Source: Paramarasmius palmivorus (Eukaryota > Basidiomycota > Agaricomycetes > Agaricales > Marasmiaceae). Taken from it: 64,000 bases of DNA. The number at the start of each line of letters is the position of its first letter. Position 1 is the stretch's first letter. Location of the stretch: NCBI GenBank assembly GCA_037176845.1, contig JAYKXP010000002.1:1054001-1118000 (forward strand), written 5' to 3'. Positions 11,262-23,503 of this stretch are shown here, piece after piece. The notes under the pieces were generated by a model. It was given only the letters and a program-made list of their open reading frames with translations. It had not been told where the DNA came from and did no database searches. Position numbers and translations under genes: made by a program.

Positions 11262-14200
11262 ATGGTCAAGAAGACCAGGCCCAGCGACCAGAAATCCATC
11301 AAGAACTTTCTTTGGGAAGAAGGGCAGCGAGCAAGCAGAAAGTAGCGCGAATGCGGCGGATGTGTCGACGGATACCGAAGTTGAAGTGGTGTCGACGGCG
11401 GTGAAGAAGGGAGGAACGCGAAACGTTGCAGGAATCGCGTCAGAACTGCCCCCAATCAATGACATATCCGCTATATTTGCCGACCTCGTCAGTAGAGCCC
11501 CCAAGATCAAGGACGTTGCAGAACATGTCTCTGGTCGGAAGCTTCGTGTAGCCACCATGTGTTCAGGGACAGAATCCCCGTTGCTGGCTCTGGAGCTCAT
11601 CCAGAAGTTTACCAAGGAACAGTACGAGGTCGAACTGGAGGTCGAACACGTGTTTTCGTGCGAGATAGAGCCCTTTAAACAGGCGTACATCGAGAGGAAT
11701 TTTCACCCTCCCATCTTATTCCGTGATGTTTGTGAGCTGGGTAATGCGGAAGCGTACGTCGTCTTACTCATCATTCATATCTTATGACTCATTTCGATTA
11801 CACAGACATACTGCGTATGGTGCTCTCGCAAAGGTTCCTGGGGATGTCGACCTTCTTGTAGCTGGCACTTCTTGTGTCGATTACTCCAACCTCAATAATG
11901 AAAAGCAGGATATTGATGCCAATGGGGAGTCCGGTCGCACTTTCCGTGGCATGATGACTTGGGTAGACATCCACCGGCCGCCCCTCGTTATCCTCGAAAA
12001 CGTGTGCTCTGCGCCATGGGATAGAGTCAAGGAGAAGTTTGAAAAGCACGGATACAGTGCACAATGGACTAGGGTTGACACCAAACAATACTATATTCCC
12101 CATACACGTACGCGGGTATATCTCGTCGCCGTGGACGCGAAGAACTCGTCTATCCCCGATAAATGGAAGAAGCTCGTCACCGATGATTTCAAAAGACCAG
12201 CTTCCTCTACCTTGGACGAGTTCCTACTACCTGTAGATGACCCCCGTATTCCATCAATCGCGTCAAAAACTCGTCAATGAAAGCTTTAATGCGCTCGACC
12301 GGAAGACTGGACGAACAGACTGGGGACGATGCGAATCTCGTCATCAGCGTGCCAGACTAGAGGAGGAACTGGGACCCAAAAGACCGTTGACCAGTTGGGA
12401 AGAAGGTAAGTCATTGCACCAGTCGTTAAGTCTAGTTTCTTATGTACAACCAGGTGGTACCTGTAAAACCCTTGACTTTTGTTGGGGTGACTGGGCTGCA
12501 GCCCAAGTAGAACGTGTCTGGGACTTGATGGATATCAGCTTGTTGCGAGATGCCAAAGTCGGTTCCGATCCTTCGTACAAGACGTGAGTACCACTTTTGA
12601 TTGTCGTTTGTGCTTTATTCACCTGCCTTTCGTAACAACAGGCAAGTTTGGAACTTGTCACAGAACGTCGACCGAACGATTGGTTCTGGCAAGCCAGGAA
12701 TTTGCCCTTGTTTAACCCCGTCCATGATTCCTTATATCACGAATCGCGGTGGACCTATGGTGGGCCTGGAAGCGTTATCTATGCAGGGCTTACCTGTGGA
12801 CAAGCTACTTCTTACCCGAGAGACAGAAGATCAACTTGCTGACTTGGCTGGTAACGCCATGTCAACGACCGTCGTTGGCGCTTGTATCCTGGCGGCATTG
12901 ATCACTGGCAGGAACCACCTGAAGTCTGGCTCTGATAAAAAGAGCTACGAGAAAATCAAAGGCTCTTCTACCACCGGAAACGATGCCATGGACGTTGACG
13001 AGCCCACGGACTCTACGGAGGACCACATCTCCGGGGATGACGATTTGGTTTATCGCCCCCTCGACCTCTCTGTTACCCAAGACCACACACTCTCCGACCT
13101 CCTACTCTCCGCTTCCAAGAGTATTCGTCTCTGTCACTGTGAGGGACGGACTGACATGACTACTCGTCCCATTTCCCGATGTGCGGACTGTGGTACTTCT
13201 TCCTGCCAGAAATGCGGTGGTCGTCCTGAGCACAACCCCGTGCTTATCGACTTTGAGGCTGAGCCAAGGCTGCCGCCATCTGATTTCGACAAGATTTTGA
13301 AATCGGTCCTTCCTATGTGCCTGCAGTTCTCCAATGTGACACAGGGGCTCCTTGACAAGCTGAAGGAACAACGTTGCAGCAAAGTTACGCAAAAACGATG
13401 GTCGGAATGGTCAGAGGCTGTTCTCCGAGCTACCGCTTCTGAGTTACGCTTCGTCGAGCTCAAGCGTCAGGAGATTTGGAGCGTGGTATATCAGTCCCTT
13501 GACGCGAAGCTGGAGCTACATCTGCATCCTCAACAGCCTGAATGGCGACTATACGGCGTTGCGCTTCAGGATGAACCAGCAAATGCAGACATCCGTCAAA
13601 TTCTCGAGGCCCCGATTGCTAGGATGTTGTGCTCAGATGCATTACTGAGCGGGCAGTGGGAGTTTGCTTTGCCCGAGGCAATATCCACTACCGTGACGAT
13701 CACTGGAGCTGGAGAACTCGTTCCCTCCTGGGAAGCGCGTCTGGGTCTGAACGACAAAGACCACCGCGATCAGAAAGTCCACTCTGCCATTCGTATATCA
13801 CTTCCCTCGAAAGACACCAATATCTTTGATCGTGATATCGCAGGGACATATCAACTTCTTGATCGCTGCGGTACTGCCAACGGAGCCCTGCATAAACGAC
13901 AGTCTGAGGACGACAATCTTCCTCCGTTATTCCTCTTGCTGGATCCTCATACCACAGGAAAGGCTGAAGATGACTCTTTTGTCTTCACCCAGAGCATTCG
14001 AAGATATGACGCCCGAGAACGGCGCCCGATCATTGCAAAGCTGCATCGTTCGTGGCGGCAGTCCGACGTAGCAGAGGCAGAGGTTTCTTGCGAGCTTCCT
14101 TTCCGCTGGGCCGCATCTACCGATGTTCTTCTGAAGGTAAGTTGACTTTACATATTTCAGCACATATGTCGCTAACGATTTCGAAGCCATCTCATGCAGA

Positions 14201-17200
14201 GGATGCCCGGTTCGGTATTCCTGGAGACAACCTCCAGCTTTCAGTGGACAGCGATGCATGTCGTAAGGCTGTGTCGCTCCTTTCTTGCAGTGTGCCGCTC
14301 GGTGGACAAGCTGGGCCTGAATGGTCGCGAAACTCATGGGGTGAAGTCGAGCCCACAAGTGAACGCAGTACTTTCAGGTCCATTGCATGGCTTTTGGAGC
14401 GTGTTCGACGTGTAGAGGATCACTTCTCAACGTGGCAGGTGGTTTCCCCAGCGGACAATGATTACCACTGTGAAAGGTGCGCTCCTAGACCGCCACAGGT
14501 CAAGTACGTGCAGACCGGCAAGAAGGTTCTTGCTATAGAAGACTCTGCCGAAGCCGGAGAGTACGAGCGCAGGCTAAAGCGTCGCCCTAGTCCTTTTGTC
14601 ACACAACTGAGACTGCAAGACGATCACACCGGTGTGGTCAGAGTTGGAGTCAACGTAAACACCCTCCTTCATCGCGCAGTGTCACGTCTTCCTCCCTCTG
14701 TTCATGCGGGCAAGCCCTCTCTATCCTGGCGGATCGATACCAACTTCACTCGTGCCGCCGCGATCACCCTTCCGAAGTTCATGTTGATGAGTAACAAACG
14801 GGACAAAGAACACGCACAGCCACCGCATTTCAAGTTGGATCTACGAAAGGAACAGCTTCGGTCACTGGAATGGATGATACACCGGGAATCAGAGAAAGCC
14901 GCGCCCTTCGTAGAAGAGGAAGTTGCAGAGGCTATCTTAGATCCTCTTGGCTGGCGAGTCGAGGGACGTGCGCAGAGAGAGGTCCGCATACGGGGAGGAG
15001 TTTTGGCAGACCAAGTTGGTTATGGGAAAACTGCCATTACACTGGGATTAATCGACTGTACGAGGCCAAGCGTCGAGAAGGAGTTCTCCAAACGAGGAAG
15101 AATCCCCGGCAAAATCAACTTGAAAGCGACTCTGGTCATAGTCCCGCCACATTTGACTCGACAATGGGATTCGGAGGTAAAGAAGTTCACGAAAAAGGGC
15201 AGATTCAGACTCTGGTGATAAGCACGGTGTCCAACCTCAATTCCGCCAAGATCGAGGATTTCCAAAGCGCTGACATTATCATCGTCGCGTCCAATATCTT
15301 CAAGAGTAACGTTTACTTGGAGAATCTTTCTCTCCTTGCAGGTTGTGCGCAGCTTCCCAGCAAGGAAGGGCGTCATTTCAATCATCACCTAGAAAAGGTT
15401 TCGCGCGCGTTGGAAGCACAAGTAGACCGTTTGCAAGACGAGGGGTCGAAAGCCGTCAAGGATGAATCCACGAAGGCCAGAAACGAGGTGCTGTTGTTTC
15501 GTCTCTCGTGTACTTTCTAATGTATACTTACTACTTACAACAGTTGAGGAAGAAGCCGCTCTTGCTGCCCAAGCACAGTCCAAGAGGTTGAAAGGCAAGC
15601 AATATCGCGACGCCGCAGAGAAAGTAGAAGCCGAAACCAAGACCAAGGAAACTGCAACTGCCAGCGAATCCCCTGGCGAGAAGAAGGCTACTCGTTTCAT
15701 ATTGGACCATGTTGCTATACCCCCGTATAATGAAAGCGCATCTCCTCCGCCAGACTCCTCCGCCCCCGAGGATAACGACACGGAGATGTCTGACACCCAG
15801 AAACGCTCGAGACGTCGCACAGCTAGTAAGCGTGCCGTTGTAGTCCTTTCGGACGACGATGAGAGCGAGGAGGAAATCAAGGCTTCTAGGAAGAAGAAAC
15901 CTCAGACCACTTCTCGTCGAAAAGGCTCTGGCCGTCGCCGAGCCAAAGACGATGACAGTGATGAGAGTTTTGCCGAGGAATCATCAGAAGAGGAGGACGA
16001 CGATTCAGAGGGTGAACATGTATCAGATGAAGAAGCTTCTTCCTCGAAGAAATCAAAGCCCCCGAAGCCTTCAAAGCCTTCAAAAACCAAGAAGCCGTCA
16101 GTCAGCACTTCTGATACTGGAACCGACCACGACATGGATGTAGACGACGAGAAGCCAAAAGCTACCAAGAAGGGAACCAAGAGGAAATCTGCTGACGATG
16201 AAGAGAGACCTGCGAAGAAACAAAAGCGGCTCGATACTGATCCCTGGAAGCTGGGTACAGCTGCTGTTCGCCGAGAATGGACAGAGATGCAGGCGCCTCC
16301 GTTCGAAATGTTCCACTTCGCGCGAAAAGTTGTGGATGAGTATACGTACTTAGACGGCAAAGTCCTTTCTCTTGTCACAAACCTGACTGCGGACCGGCTT
16401 TGGGTGTTGTCCGGTACCCCACCGATACATGACTTCGGTGCCTTGAAGACCATTTCGGCCTTCATGTCGATCCATTTGGGTATAGATGACGACGCAGAAG
16501 GCCAATCCGTTGAGGTCAAGAAACGCCGAAGAGAGCGGACAGGTGAGTGTAGGCATTTCTGATAATACTTGGTCTAAAAACCTGGCCCAGATGTCGAGAA
16601 GTTCCACTCCTTCCGTGAGGTGCATAGTTGGGAATGGCACGCCCACCGCCACGAGCTTGGGCAAGCCTTTTTGAACACGTTTGTTCGACAGGTGAGAATC
16701 TCAGTTGTCGAATGAGATATGCCCTGACACGACATAACAGAATATCGCTGAAATAGACGAAATTCCGTGGTCGGAGAAGATCATGGAAATTGCTCTGCCT
16801 GCTGCGGAGCGCGCTATTTATCTGGAGTTGGAACACCACCTTCGTGCATTAGATATGACGATAAAACGCGGACGGAAAACCGAGAGCGATAGAGAGAAGC
16901 GAGTAACGGAAGCTTTGGGTGAAAGCAAGTAAGTATATGAAATTGTCTCGACTCAGGGTATGGTGTTTAACGATAGTATAGAACTGCGGAAGAGGCCCTT
17001 CTCAAGCGATGCTCACACTTCGACCTCGATACTAGCAACGAGAATGCAATGAAAGCTTGCGACATCATCGTCAAGGAGCGACGTAGACAGCTTGATGACT
17101 GCAAAGCCGAATTACTCAAAGCCGTAAAAGATGGGGTGAAACGAGAGAAGAACTTGCCCAACGCCGGAGCAGAGTCCATGTTCCATGAATGGGCTCGTAT

Positions 17201-18180
17201 CTGTCGAACAGAGGGAGTCGAGGACGATGACGCAACAAAAATCATCGTCGACCTCATAGAAGAAGCAGGTGTTCCACCGAGCAAAAAGATCAAGAAGGAA
17301 GAAGTCCAGCTCAGTGAAAAGGCCAAAGCCGCTATTTGGGAACATCGCGAAAAGACCCACGAGATACGACGGCTCACCAAAGAACTGGTCGGTCGTGTTA
17401 GGTCCTTGCGGTACTTTACGATAGTTCGGGATCTTCAAAAACAGCGTGAGGTCCCGCCCAAACTTTCGTGTCCCAAGTGCGGCCGAGACAACCTCCAAAT
17501 CTCTGAAACTTCAGTCCTGTCCTCTTGTGGTCATATCGGATGTACCGAGTGTGTCAAGTCCTCCGCCGACACTGAAGAATGTGTCAACGCTTCGTGCAAG
17601 TCGGCAGCCCGATTGATGAATATCGTCAAGGCAGAAACCCTAGGCGTGGATGATGTAGAACGGGATGGAAAGGGGAAACATTTCGGTATGAAGCTCGAGA
17701 AGGTCATGCACTTGATCAAGTAGGTTGAAACTTTGACTCGATATGAAAGGTACCTAACACTTTTTTAGGAAGGAGATACTGAAAGACGAACGTGTACTCT
17801 TGTTCGTTCAGTTCCCGGACTTGATGAAGAAGGTCACCGAGGCGCTGAAGCACAACAAAATAGAATTCCTCGAGATCAGGGGCACTGCGTCACAGAAGAG
17901 CAAGAACCTCGAAAAGTTCCAAAACGATAGCCAGGAGCGCGTACTGCTGCTAAATGTCATGGATGAAAGCGCAAGCGGAGCGAATCTTACTTCAGCTAAC
18001 CATGCGATTTTCCTGTCGCCCTTGCTGGCCCCAAGTCAGGAAATATACAAAGCTTGTGAGACACAGGCTATTGGCCGTCTTGTCCGGTATGGACAAACGA
18101 AGCACGTCAACGTCTATCGATTTATCACTAAGGACACCGTCGACGAGGAGATCTTCACCAAGCGGAGGGATGGAGCATGA
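11262..18180 (+). CDS. DNMT5: DNMT5-type cytosine methyltransferase / SNF2 ATPase
   Basis: In known fungi DNMT5 is an ATP-dependent maintenance CpG methyltransferase. Domains in order: a PIP-box-like N-terminus (QKSIKNFF, residues 10-17); a C5-methyltransferase with motif I VATMCSGTESP, motif IV GTSCVDYSN (catalytic Cys), motif VI LENV, motif VIII TRTRVYLVAVD and motif X GNAMSTTVVG; a Cys-rich CHCEG/CADCGTSSCQKCGG module; a SNF2 N-lobe with Walker A DQVGYGKTA; a ~200-residue acidic/basic insert (15640-16250); DEYTY and VLSGTPP; a RING (CPKCG to CVNASC); and a helicase C-lobe ending QAIGRLVRYGQ. Nine introns are supported: 11754-11805, 12406-12453, 12584-12641, 14137-14186, 15488-15548, 16543-16590, 16692-16740, 16929-16981 and 17720-17768. 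Product is about 2150 aa. Single-base slips occur near 11305-11313, 12246-12254 and 15190-15200. No chromodomain is visible in the short N-terminus. Confidence 0.92.
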
Positions 18181-18315
18181 TTGGGATCTACTGATGTTTT
18201 ATTTTCGAGCATTGTACCAATATTTCAAGTGCATAGATTTATTATTTGTACTCTACTATCGGGCTATCTGTAATGAACGTTGATTGTAATTGTCTGCACT
18301 GCTAGGACTCGTCTC

Positions 18316-19818
18316 TCAGACAACTCCAAAGTAATCGAATTCTACCAGTTTTGTGTTCACCTACAGATTCAGGATGTAAGCGATGTTGGCTATCAGTGTG
18401 CAAGTATGCTCTACTCACGTATGATGCGTTAATGTTATTGGAATTGGATTCACCCATGAGAAGCATCGTGGTCCTGAGCTCGGTTGCCAGTAAGTCAATC
18501 ATCTTTGAAACGCCTTCCTCGCCCCATATGTTAGCAAACATTGGGCTCCTTCCCAACCCTACCGCTTTGGCACCCAGTGCTAGCAACGTGATGACATGAT
18601 TCCCGCGCCTGACTCCTCCATCAGCGTATACCTCCATCCTCTCAAAAACTTGTGGCGCATTTTTGCGTATGTCCAAGAGAATTTCCACGGCTGTCGGCGC
18701 ACCGTCTAACGTTCTTCCCCCATGATTTGACACGTAGATCGCTGGAAACCCTAAATCAAGACATGTTAACGCATCCTCCACTGTTCGAATGCCTTTCGGG
18801 ACTATGGGTAGCGAAGTGAGATTGCGAAATTCGGCCAGTGATTGCAGATCAAATGTCGCTGAGTGGCCAGCCCTACAACAAATACAATTATCAACCCGCG
18901 GGAGCGAGCGTCGTGGGTCGCAACTTACTCTGATTGAGGACCGGTTTCTCGGAGAGACCGGGTTCTGTTGTTACAAATATAAGTAAATTAGACTAGACAG
19001 TTTCAGGAGGCAATCATTGTACAAACCTTATGCCATTGATACCCGTATTGTCAACGGTGAGAAAGACCGCTTTGTAGCCCGAGGCTTCCATCCGAGCAAG
19101 TTCATCTACCAGCCTAGTGCGGTTGGACCATATATATTCCTGGTGGAACATAACCTGGCCGTCTACTCCTGCTTCAGCAATCTCCTCTAAGCTCTTCGTG
19201 GAAGTGATGCTTGGCTGAAAGCGCGTCGGTAACATGTTCCGTACGCTACAATGACTTGAAACTCACAGCATACAAGATGCCTGCTTTTCCAGCTGCTGAA
19301 GCGAGTGACAGTTCCGCTGATTTGTTAGCGCGTCCCGCCAAGGCTGCAGGCGCTATAAAGAAAGGAAGGGAAAAGTTATGGCCAAGGATTGTTGTTCTGT
19401 GTGAACAAAACGTTAGACTTTGACAACGCACTGTAAGTGACACTCCTTACGCGAGATTAACGTCGGACACGTCTCTAAAGCTGAAACCGTTTATCCTGAC
19501 CTTTTGCCAGATGTCTAGGTTCCGCTGATACGTGATTTCGTCCAGGGCTGCGGTTCTATAGGATGCTAGGTTCCCACTGAGCCACACAAGCGTTATAAAG
19601 CAGTGTTTGAACGTACCATATGAGCGTTTAGACAAGGTGTTCTTTGCAGCTATCTGAATATCATCGAGCGTCCAGATATCCTCCAATGGCGGGAGTTCGC
19701 CATCGACCCAGTCAGAAGTGTCAAGCCCCGTATCTGGTAGACCTTCCATGTCAATAGTGACGGCGAAGCTGGTGGCTACCAGTTTGCATATTAATATCGA
19801 GAAGAATAATAGCTGCAT
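18316..19818 (-). CDS. FMN-dependent alpha-hydroxy-acid dehydrogenase with signal peptide
   Basis: Belongs to the lactate dehydrogenase (cytochrome b2) / glycolate oxidase family, which oxidises 2-hydroxy acids with FMN. Seen: RDVSDVNLA then TTILGHNFSLPFFIAPAALAG (FMN-site entry), the catalytic-base segment VSNHGGRTLDGAPTAVEIL and the phosphate-binding DGGVRRGNHV, then LGRSPMFANIWGEEGV. Introns at the LA/TTILG, YA/PSI, GIR/TRS, SE/AGHS and ASY/VNTK joints give an in-phase product ending FDYFGVV at 18316-18318. The start MQLLFFSILICKLVATSFA is strongly hydrophobic and looks like a secretion signal. No heme (cytochrome b5) domain precedes the FMN domain, unlike yeast Cyb2. The substrate is unknown. 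It is convergent with DNMT5, with only about 135 bp between stop codons. Confidence 0.85.
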
Positions 19819-20482
19819 AGGGAGCGACGTGACAGGTTCAAGTAGTGGGGGATGAGAATGAAGGATACGCGAGGATAAACGGCAAGGTTATATACGCGTG
19901 CTTGAGACTTGTGAATCAAATTGGCCAATGGACAACTATTTGACGATAAATGCCAAGCTAATCCGTGCGAAGGTTGTTCATTCATCGGGTGCATTGAATT
20001 GTGGAAGAATGGACTGCGCAAGAGCCGGAGATATGGTCCGGGGGTATTAATGCCCGAAGTTTCCTCTCAGAGGGTGGAGTTGGAGTCGGAAGATGATTTT
20101 CTTGTAGAGTCATGAGTTTTCTAGGTTACGAAGCCTTATCGTAAAATGGTGACACCGATAAGTACTGCTAGGCCACATTACATCTGTTGTGAGATCAGAC
20201 AAGTAGGCACGAGCAGCAAATACGATGGTATGAATGGTTACAAGAGGGCTTCCTCCCTGACGACATCGGATCAGAAGTGAAGAATATGATTATCGCCACC
20301 GAAGAATTGACACGTACCGGAAATTTATACCAATCCTTCCTACCAGTTCCTCACACAACATCTCACTGCGCGCCTCATGCAATGTCCACGTCTATCTATA
20401 AGCCAAATGAGTGCTAAAATTGACCATTATACGATTACAACAGGGAATAGCATTACACACACAAGGGAGAGAAGATCGTTGT
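19819..20482. other. Intergenic region
   Basis: This gap lies between the dehydrogenase start and the 3' end of CRIPT. No open frame has recognisable domains or splice structure. It presumably holds the dehydrogenase promoter. Confidence 0.45.
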
Positions 20483-20884
20483 CTATTTGCTGGACATCAC
20501 ATATCCGCTCGTATCCAGAATCTGCTTGCCGCATATCGAGCATAAGCCCTTCTTATACGCACACCCGTGGCAATACTTGGCCTTGTTCTGCGTCGTTGGC
20601 TGTTTACAATCTTTACACTTCCCTTGGTACGGCTAAGATTGGACTTGAGATACCGGTATTTCATGATATGATTCTGGTGCTCACCTGAAACCTATTCTTC
20701 GAGCTTCCGGGACGACTCAAGAGTTTGTTCTCCCCTACTTTACGAGAGCCGTCCTTGATTGCAGATGAACTGGAAGTGAAGGGATCTGGTGCAGCAACTT
20801 TGGATAATTTCTGTGATTCGATTCAGTCAACCTGAACTCGTTCATGGATATGCTACTTGCCTTTTCACATTTCTTGCAAACCAT
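20483..20884 (-). CDS. CRIPT: CRIPT homologue (cysteine-rich PDZ-binding family, spliceosome-associated)
   Basis: A 99-aa protein hidden in three small exons: 20861-20884, 20685-20810 and 20483-20632. It starts MVCKKCEK, continues KLSKVAAPDPF and GENKLLSRPGSSKNRF, and ends with three more Cys pairs (GKCKDCKQ, KYCHGCAYKKG, LCSICGKQ) and LDTSGYVMSSK. Length and CxxC spacing match the CRIPT family along its whole length. Animal CRIPT was named for PDZ binding, and the family is also found with minor-spliceosome components, so a role in RNA processing is plausible but inferred. Intron 1 (20811-20860) has a GC donor (AAG|GCAAGT) and a normal AG acceptor. Using the nearby GT instead would break the conserved EKKLSKV join. 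Confidence 0.92.
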
Positions 20885-21600
20885 ATCGTGGACGAGGGAC
20901 GAGGAAGGGACAAGGCGGTGACCTTGACTGCAACAGGTGCCAGAGTGAGCTGACTAATGGTTGCGGGAAAAATATGCCTGAAAAGGAATTGGACCCATCA
21001 CCAACCACTTTTTCTCGTACCACCACGGTCTCAATCAAAAATTTCTTCTCAACCATTGAACAAAGACAATTATCTCGCATTTTTATTATCATCTTCACTC
21101 CGAACTCGTTACTCAAACTTTCCCTTCTCCTGGGGCCTGATTTCCTACCTCGACACGATCAAGACTGGAAGGAACGGCCCCGACCAAAGGCTCTTATTGT
21201 TTCTTTGGCGCTTATCTTCCCGATCCTCGTCTGTCCTCCACGCCGCACATCGAACTTTACTTTTCCAAAGGGTCAAACACATACGGTTGACATGACAGCG
21301 CTGGAAGCACTATCTCGACTTTTGCCCGACGACGCTCCTCACAAAAGATTCATTTGCGCGGATCATACGCGCCTATCAAGCTGATTGAAAATTTCGACTA
21401 TGTTCCACTCGTTGGCGCTAGAAAACAACAACTTCAAGCTTATCCTACGACCAGATTGATTTCATGGCTATGACTATCCAACGTACGACGGCAACCGCTT
21501 TTATTTCTTTTTCTCTTTGCCTTCGACACCGCTGGCCATTGCTTCAGGTATAAAAATCCCCCAAGTTCTCCGTGAGCTGTCAGTTCGTTCTCGTTCTTCA
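20885..21600. other. Intergenic region
   Basis: This gap separates the divergent CRIPT and F-box genes. A long open frame runs through 20857-21384 on the plus strand, partly antisense to CRIPT exon 1. It has no domain and a composition unlike the neighbouring coding sequence, so I treat it as chance. I see nothing else. Confidence 0.45.
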
Positions 21601-23346
21601 ATGTCTCCTCGTCACATCTCTTACGTGCGTCGCTACAGGATCTCTGACGATGTTCTCGTCTCGATCCTGGAGTATCTCGACCCCCCGTCTTTATGGCGGG
21701 CTTGCAAGGTACATCCTGTGTCATGGAAGCTTTGCCAGTATGAGGTGCTGACTGTTGCACGTATTCTAGGCTTTCAAAAGGCTCTACCAACTCATGATGG
21801 GTTACCAGAGCCTTCGCTACAAGTACGAGCTAGCATTCCTCGGCATGAAGGACGGCCCAGTTACACATGCACGCGTTTCGCCCCTTGCGAGACTCCAGTT
21901 TCTTACTTCGTACAGGAAGGACTGGAGTAGGCTCACCTGGGCTCACGAAACTCGTGCACAGATTCCGCATGGAACTCGAGCCGGTGCCTCTGGTGGCTTT
22001 CTACAACAAATTCGCGACCATGGCGGAAGTGCCACTTTAGAGTTGATGGAATTGCCTTCAGGCCGTACAAGTCGGCCTCCTGCCTCGACCCGTCATCTGA
22101 GGTACATCACTACGCCAGTCGAGAGCATGGCCGTAGACCAAATTCAGGCATTGGTTGTCACCAGCCATGCTTTTAGGTGAGTCGAACGTGCTTCCCAGTC
22201 TAGAACATGATTTAAATGAGCGTGGGTAGTCTTCAGGGACAAGTTGAAGGGCAAGTTGGGATACAACTTCACTTCCGCGATCTGTGGAGCTTCAATAAGC
22301 ATCCTAGAGCTCGTGCTTCATCCTACGAATTCTCGACCCAGATGACTTCACGCCTTCGTCGTGTTGACATCATGGTATGCGGTTCCAAGGTCGCGATTAC
22401 TCACGAGTTTTCCGGGGGAAGGATGAAACATCTCATTATCAATTGGTATACATTTGACGCCAGGGTAAGCACACAGTCAACATCCCTCGTTCGAAAGTTC
22501 ATTTCCTATTTTTACAGTGGCTGGATGACGAGGATATTCAGTTTCTCGACGAGACCTACCTTCTAGGCGTCAACAGAAAAGGCGGCGTACCAGTCGTCGC
22601 TCTGTACAACATCTCCAAGGCATCCACCATCACTCTCCTCAGAGAGTTCGAACTCCCGCAGTCATGGGACCGCTCCATCATCGAATTTTCACCAAACAAT
22701 TCACCGAAAATCCGACTATTCCTCTTCTCCGAATGCGCTGTTCTATCCCGCTCCAGAGACGCGAATCCTCGCTATCAAAGCAAGAAAGCCATCCAGCGAA
22801 CCTCGTTCGGATTCCAATTGGTTGTTCATCAAAGAGTCCTACTTTAGATACCCATCCCGGAGAGATCCATTCCGGATCGCCTGGAAACAATGGGGCCAGT
22901 ACTGCCTTGTCAAGCAGATGGACAAGTTCTCGCCATACATGTGTGGTCCTTACATTGTCGGCCCAAGGCGTTTTACGTGGAGAACGTCCACGGAAGGGCC
23001 CATGGCAGGAGCTCTCATAGCACTGTATCCCGTCTGCATGTCATTGACTTTTCGCCATTTGCGGATGGTAACGATGATCCTGCGAACTGGGTTGTAGTTG
23101 GTCCAAAAGCTGGGCTGGTTCCTAGCGAGTATGGGAAGTCTATCCCAACTGCGACGGTTGATGGACTACCGGTTGAGGATATGTGTGTCACGGAAGATAA
23201 TATTGTTCTTATCACGGTATGTTTGTGAGGCTCTATAATTGCGAAAACTTGCTGATTGAGAGAGTTGATTATAGGAAGCACGACATGGATATCGTGTGGC
23301 CTCGGCTTTGACGTTTGGAGTCCCTCCGATGAGCGGAAGGTATTGA
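21601..23346 (+). CDS. F-box protein
   Basis: An N-terminal F-box (YRISDDVLVSILEYLDPPSLWRACK) is followed after one intron by KAFKRLYQL and a long C-terminal region of the type seen in basidiomycete F-box families, probably a beta-rich substrate-binding part (WLDDEDIQFLDETYLLGV, VPVVALYNI). It presumably recruits an unknown protein to an SCF ubiquitin ligase. Introns lie near 21709-21770, 22176-22233, 22465-22517 and 23218-23275. Two frame slips break the last large exon: at 22733-22742, where SECA must continue into LFYPAPETRILAIKARK, and at 22918-22924, where KQM must continue into GQVLAIHVW. Both are one-base events. The last exon ends at TGA 23344-23346. Confidence 0.75.
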
Positions 23347-23503
23347 ATTTGGACATCCTGAGTATATACAAAGAACATTTCTTCCTCACAAAAGATACCC
23401 GTATATTTTTCTATGGATCGAGATATGAACAGATACAGATGGGAACACTCGCGTATATACCTAAGAACTCTTGTACATAAAAAATCTAGACAATCGTACT
23501 ACT

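Noticed and set aside
15902..16519. 205-codon minus-strand Ser-rich frame
   Set aside because: Antisense shadow of the acidic DNMT5 insert.
20857..21384. 175-codon plus-strand frame across the CRIPT start
   Set aside because: Overlaps CRIPT exon 1 in antisense, has no domain, and begins at a non-ATG codon.
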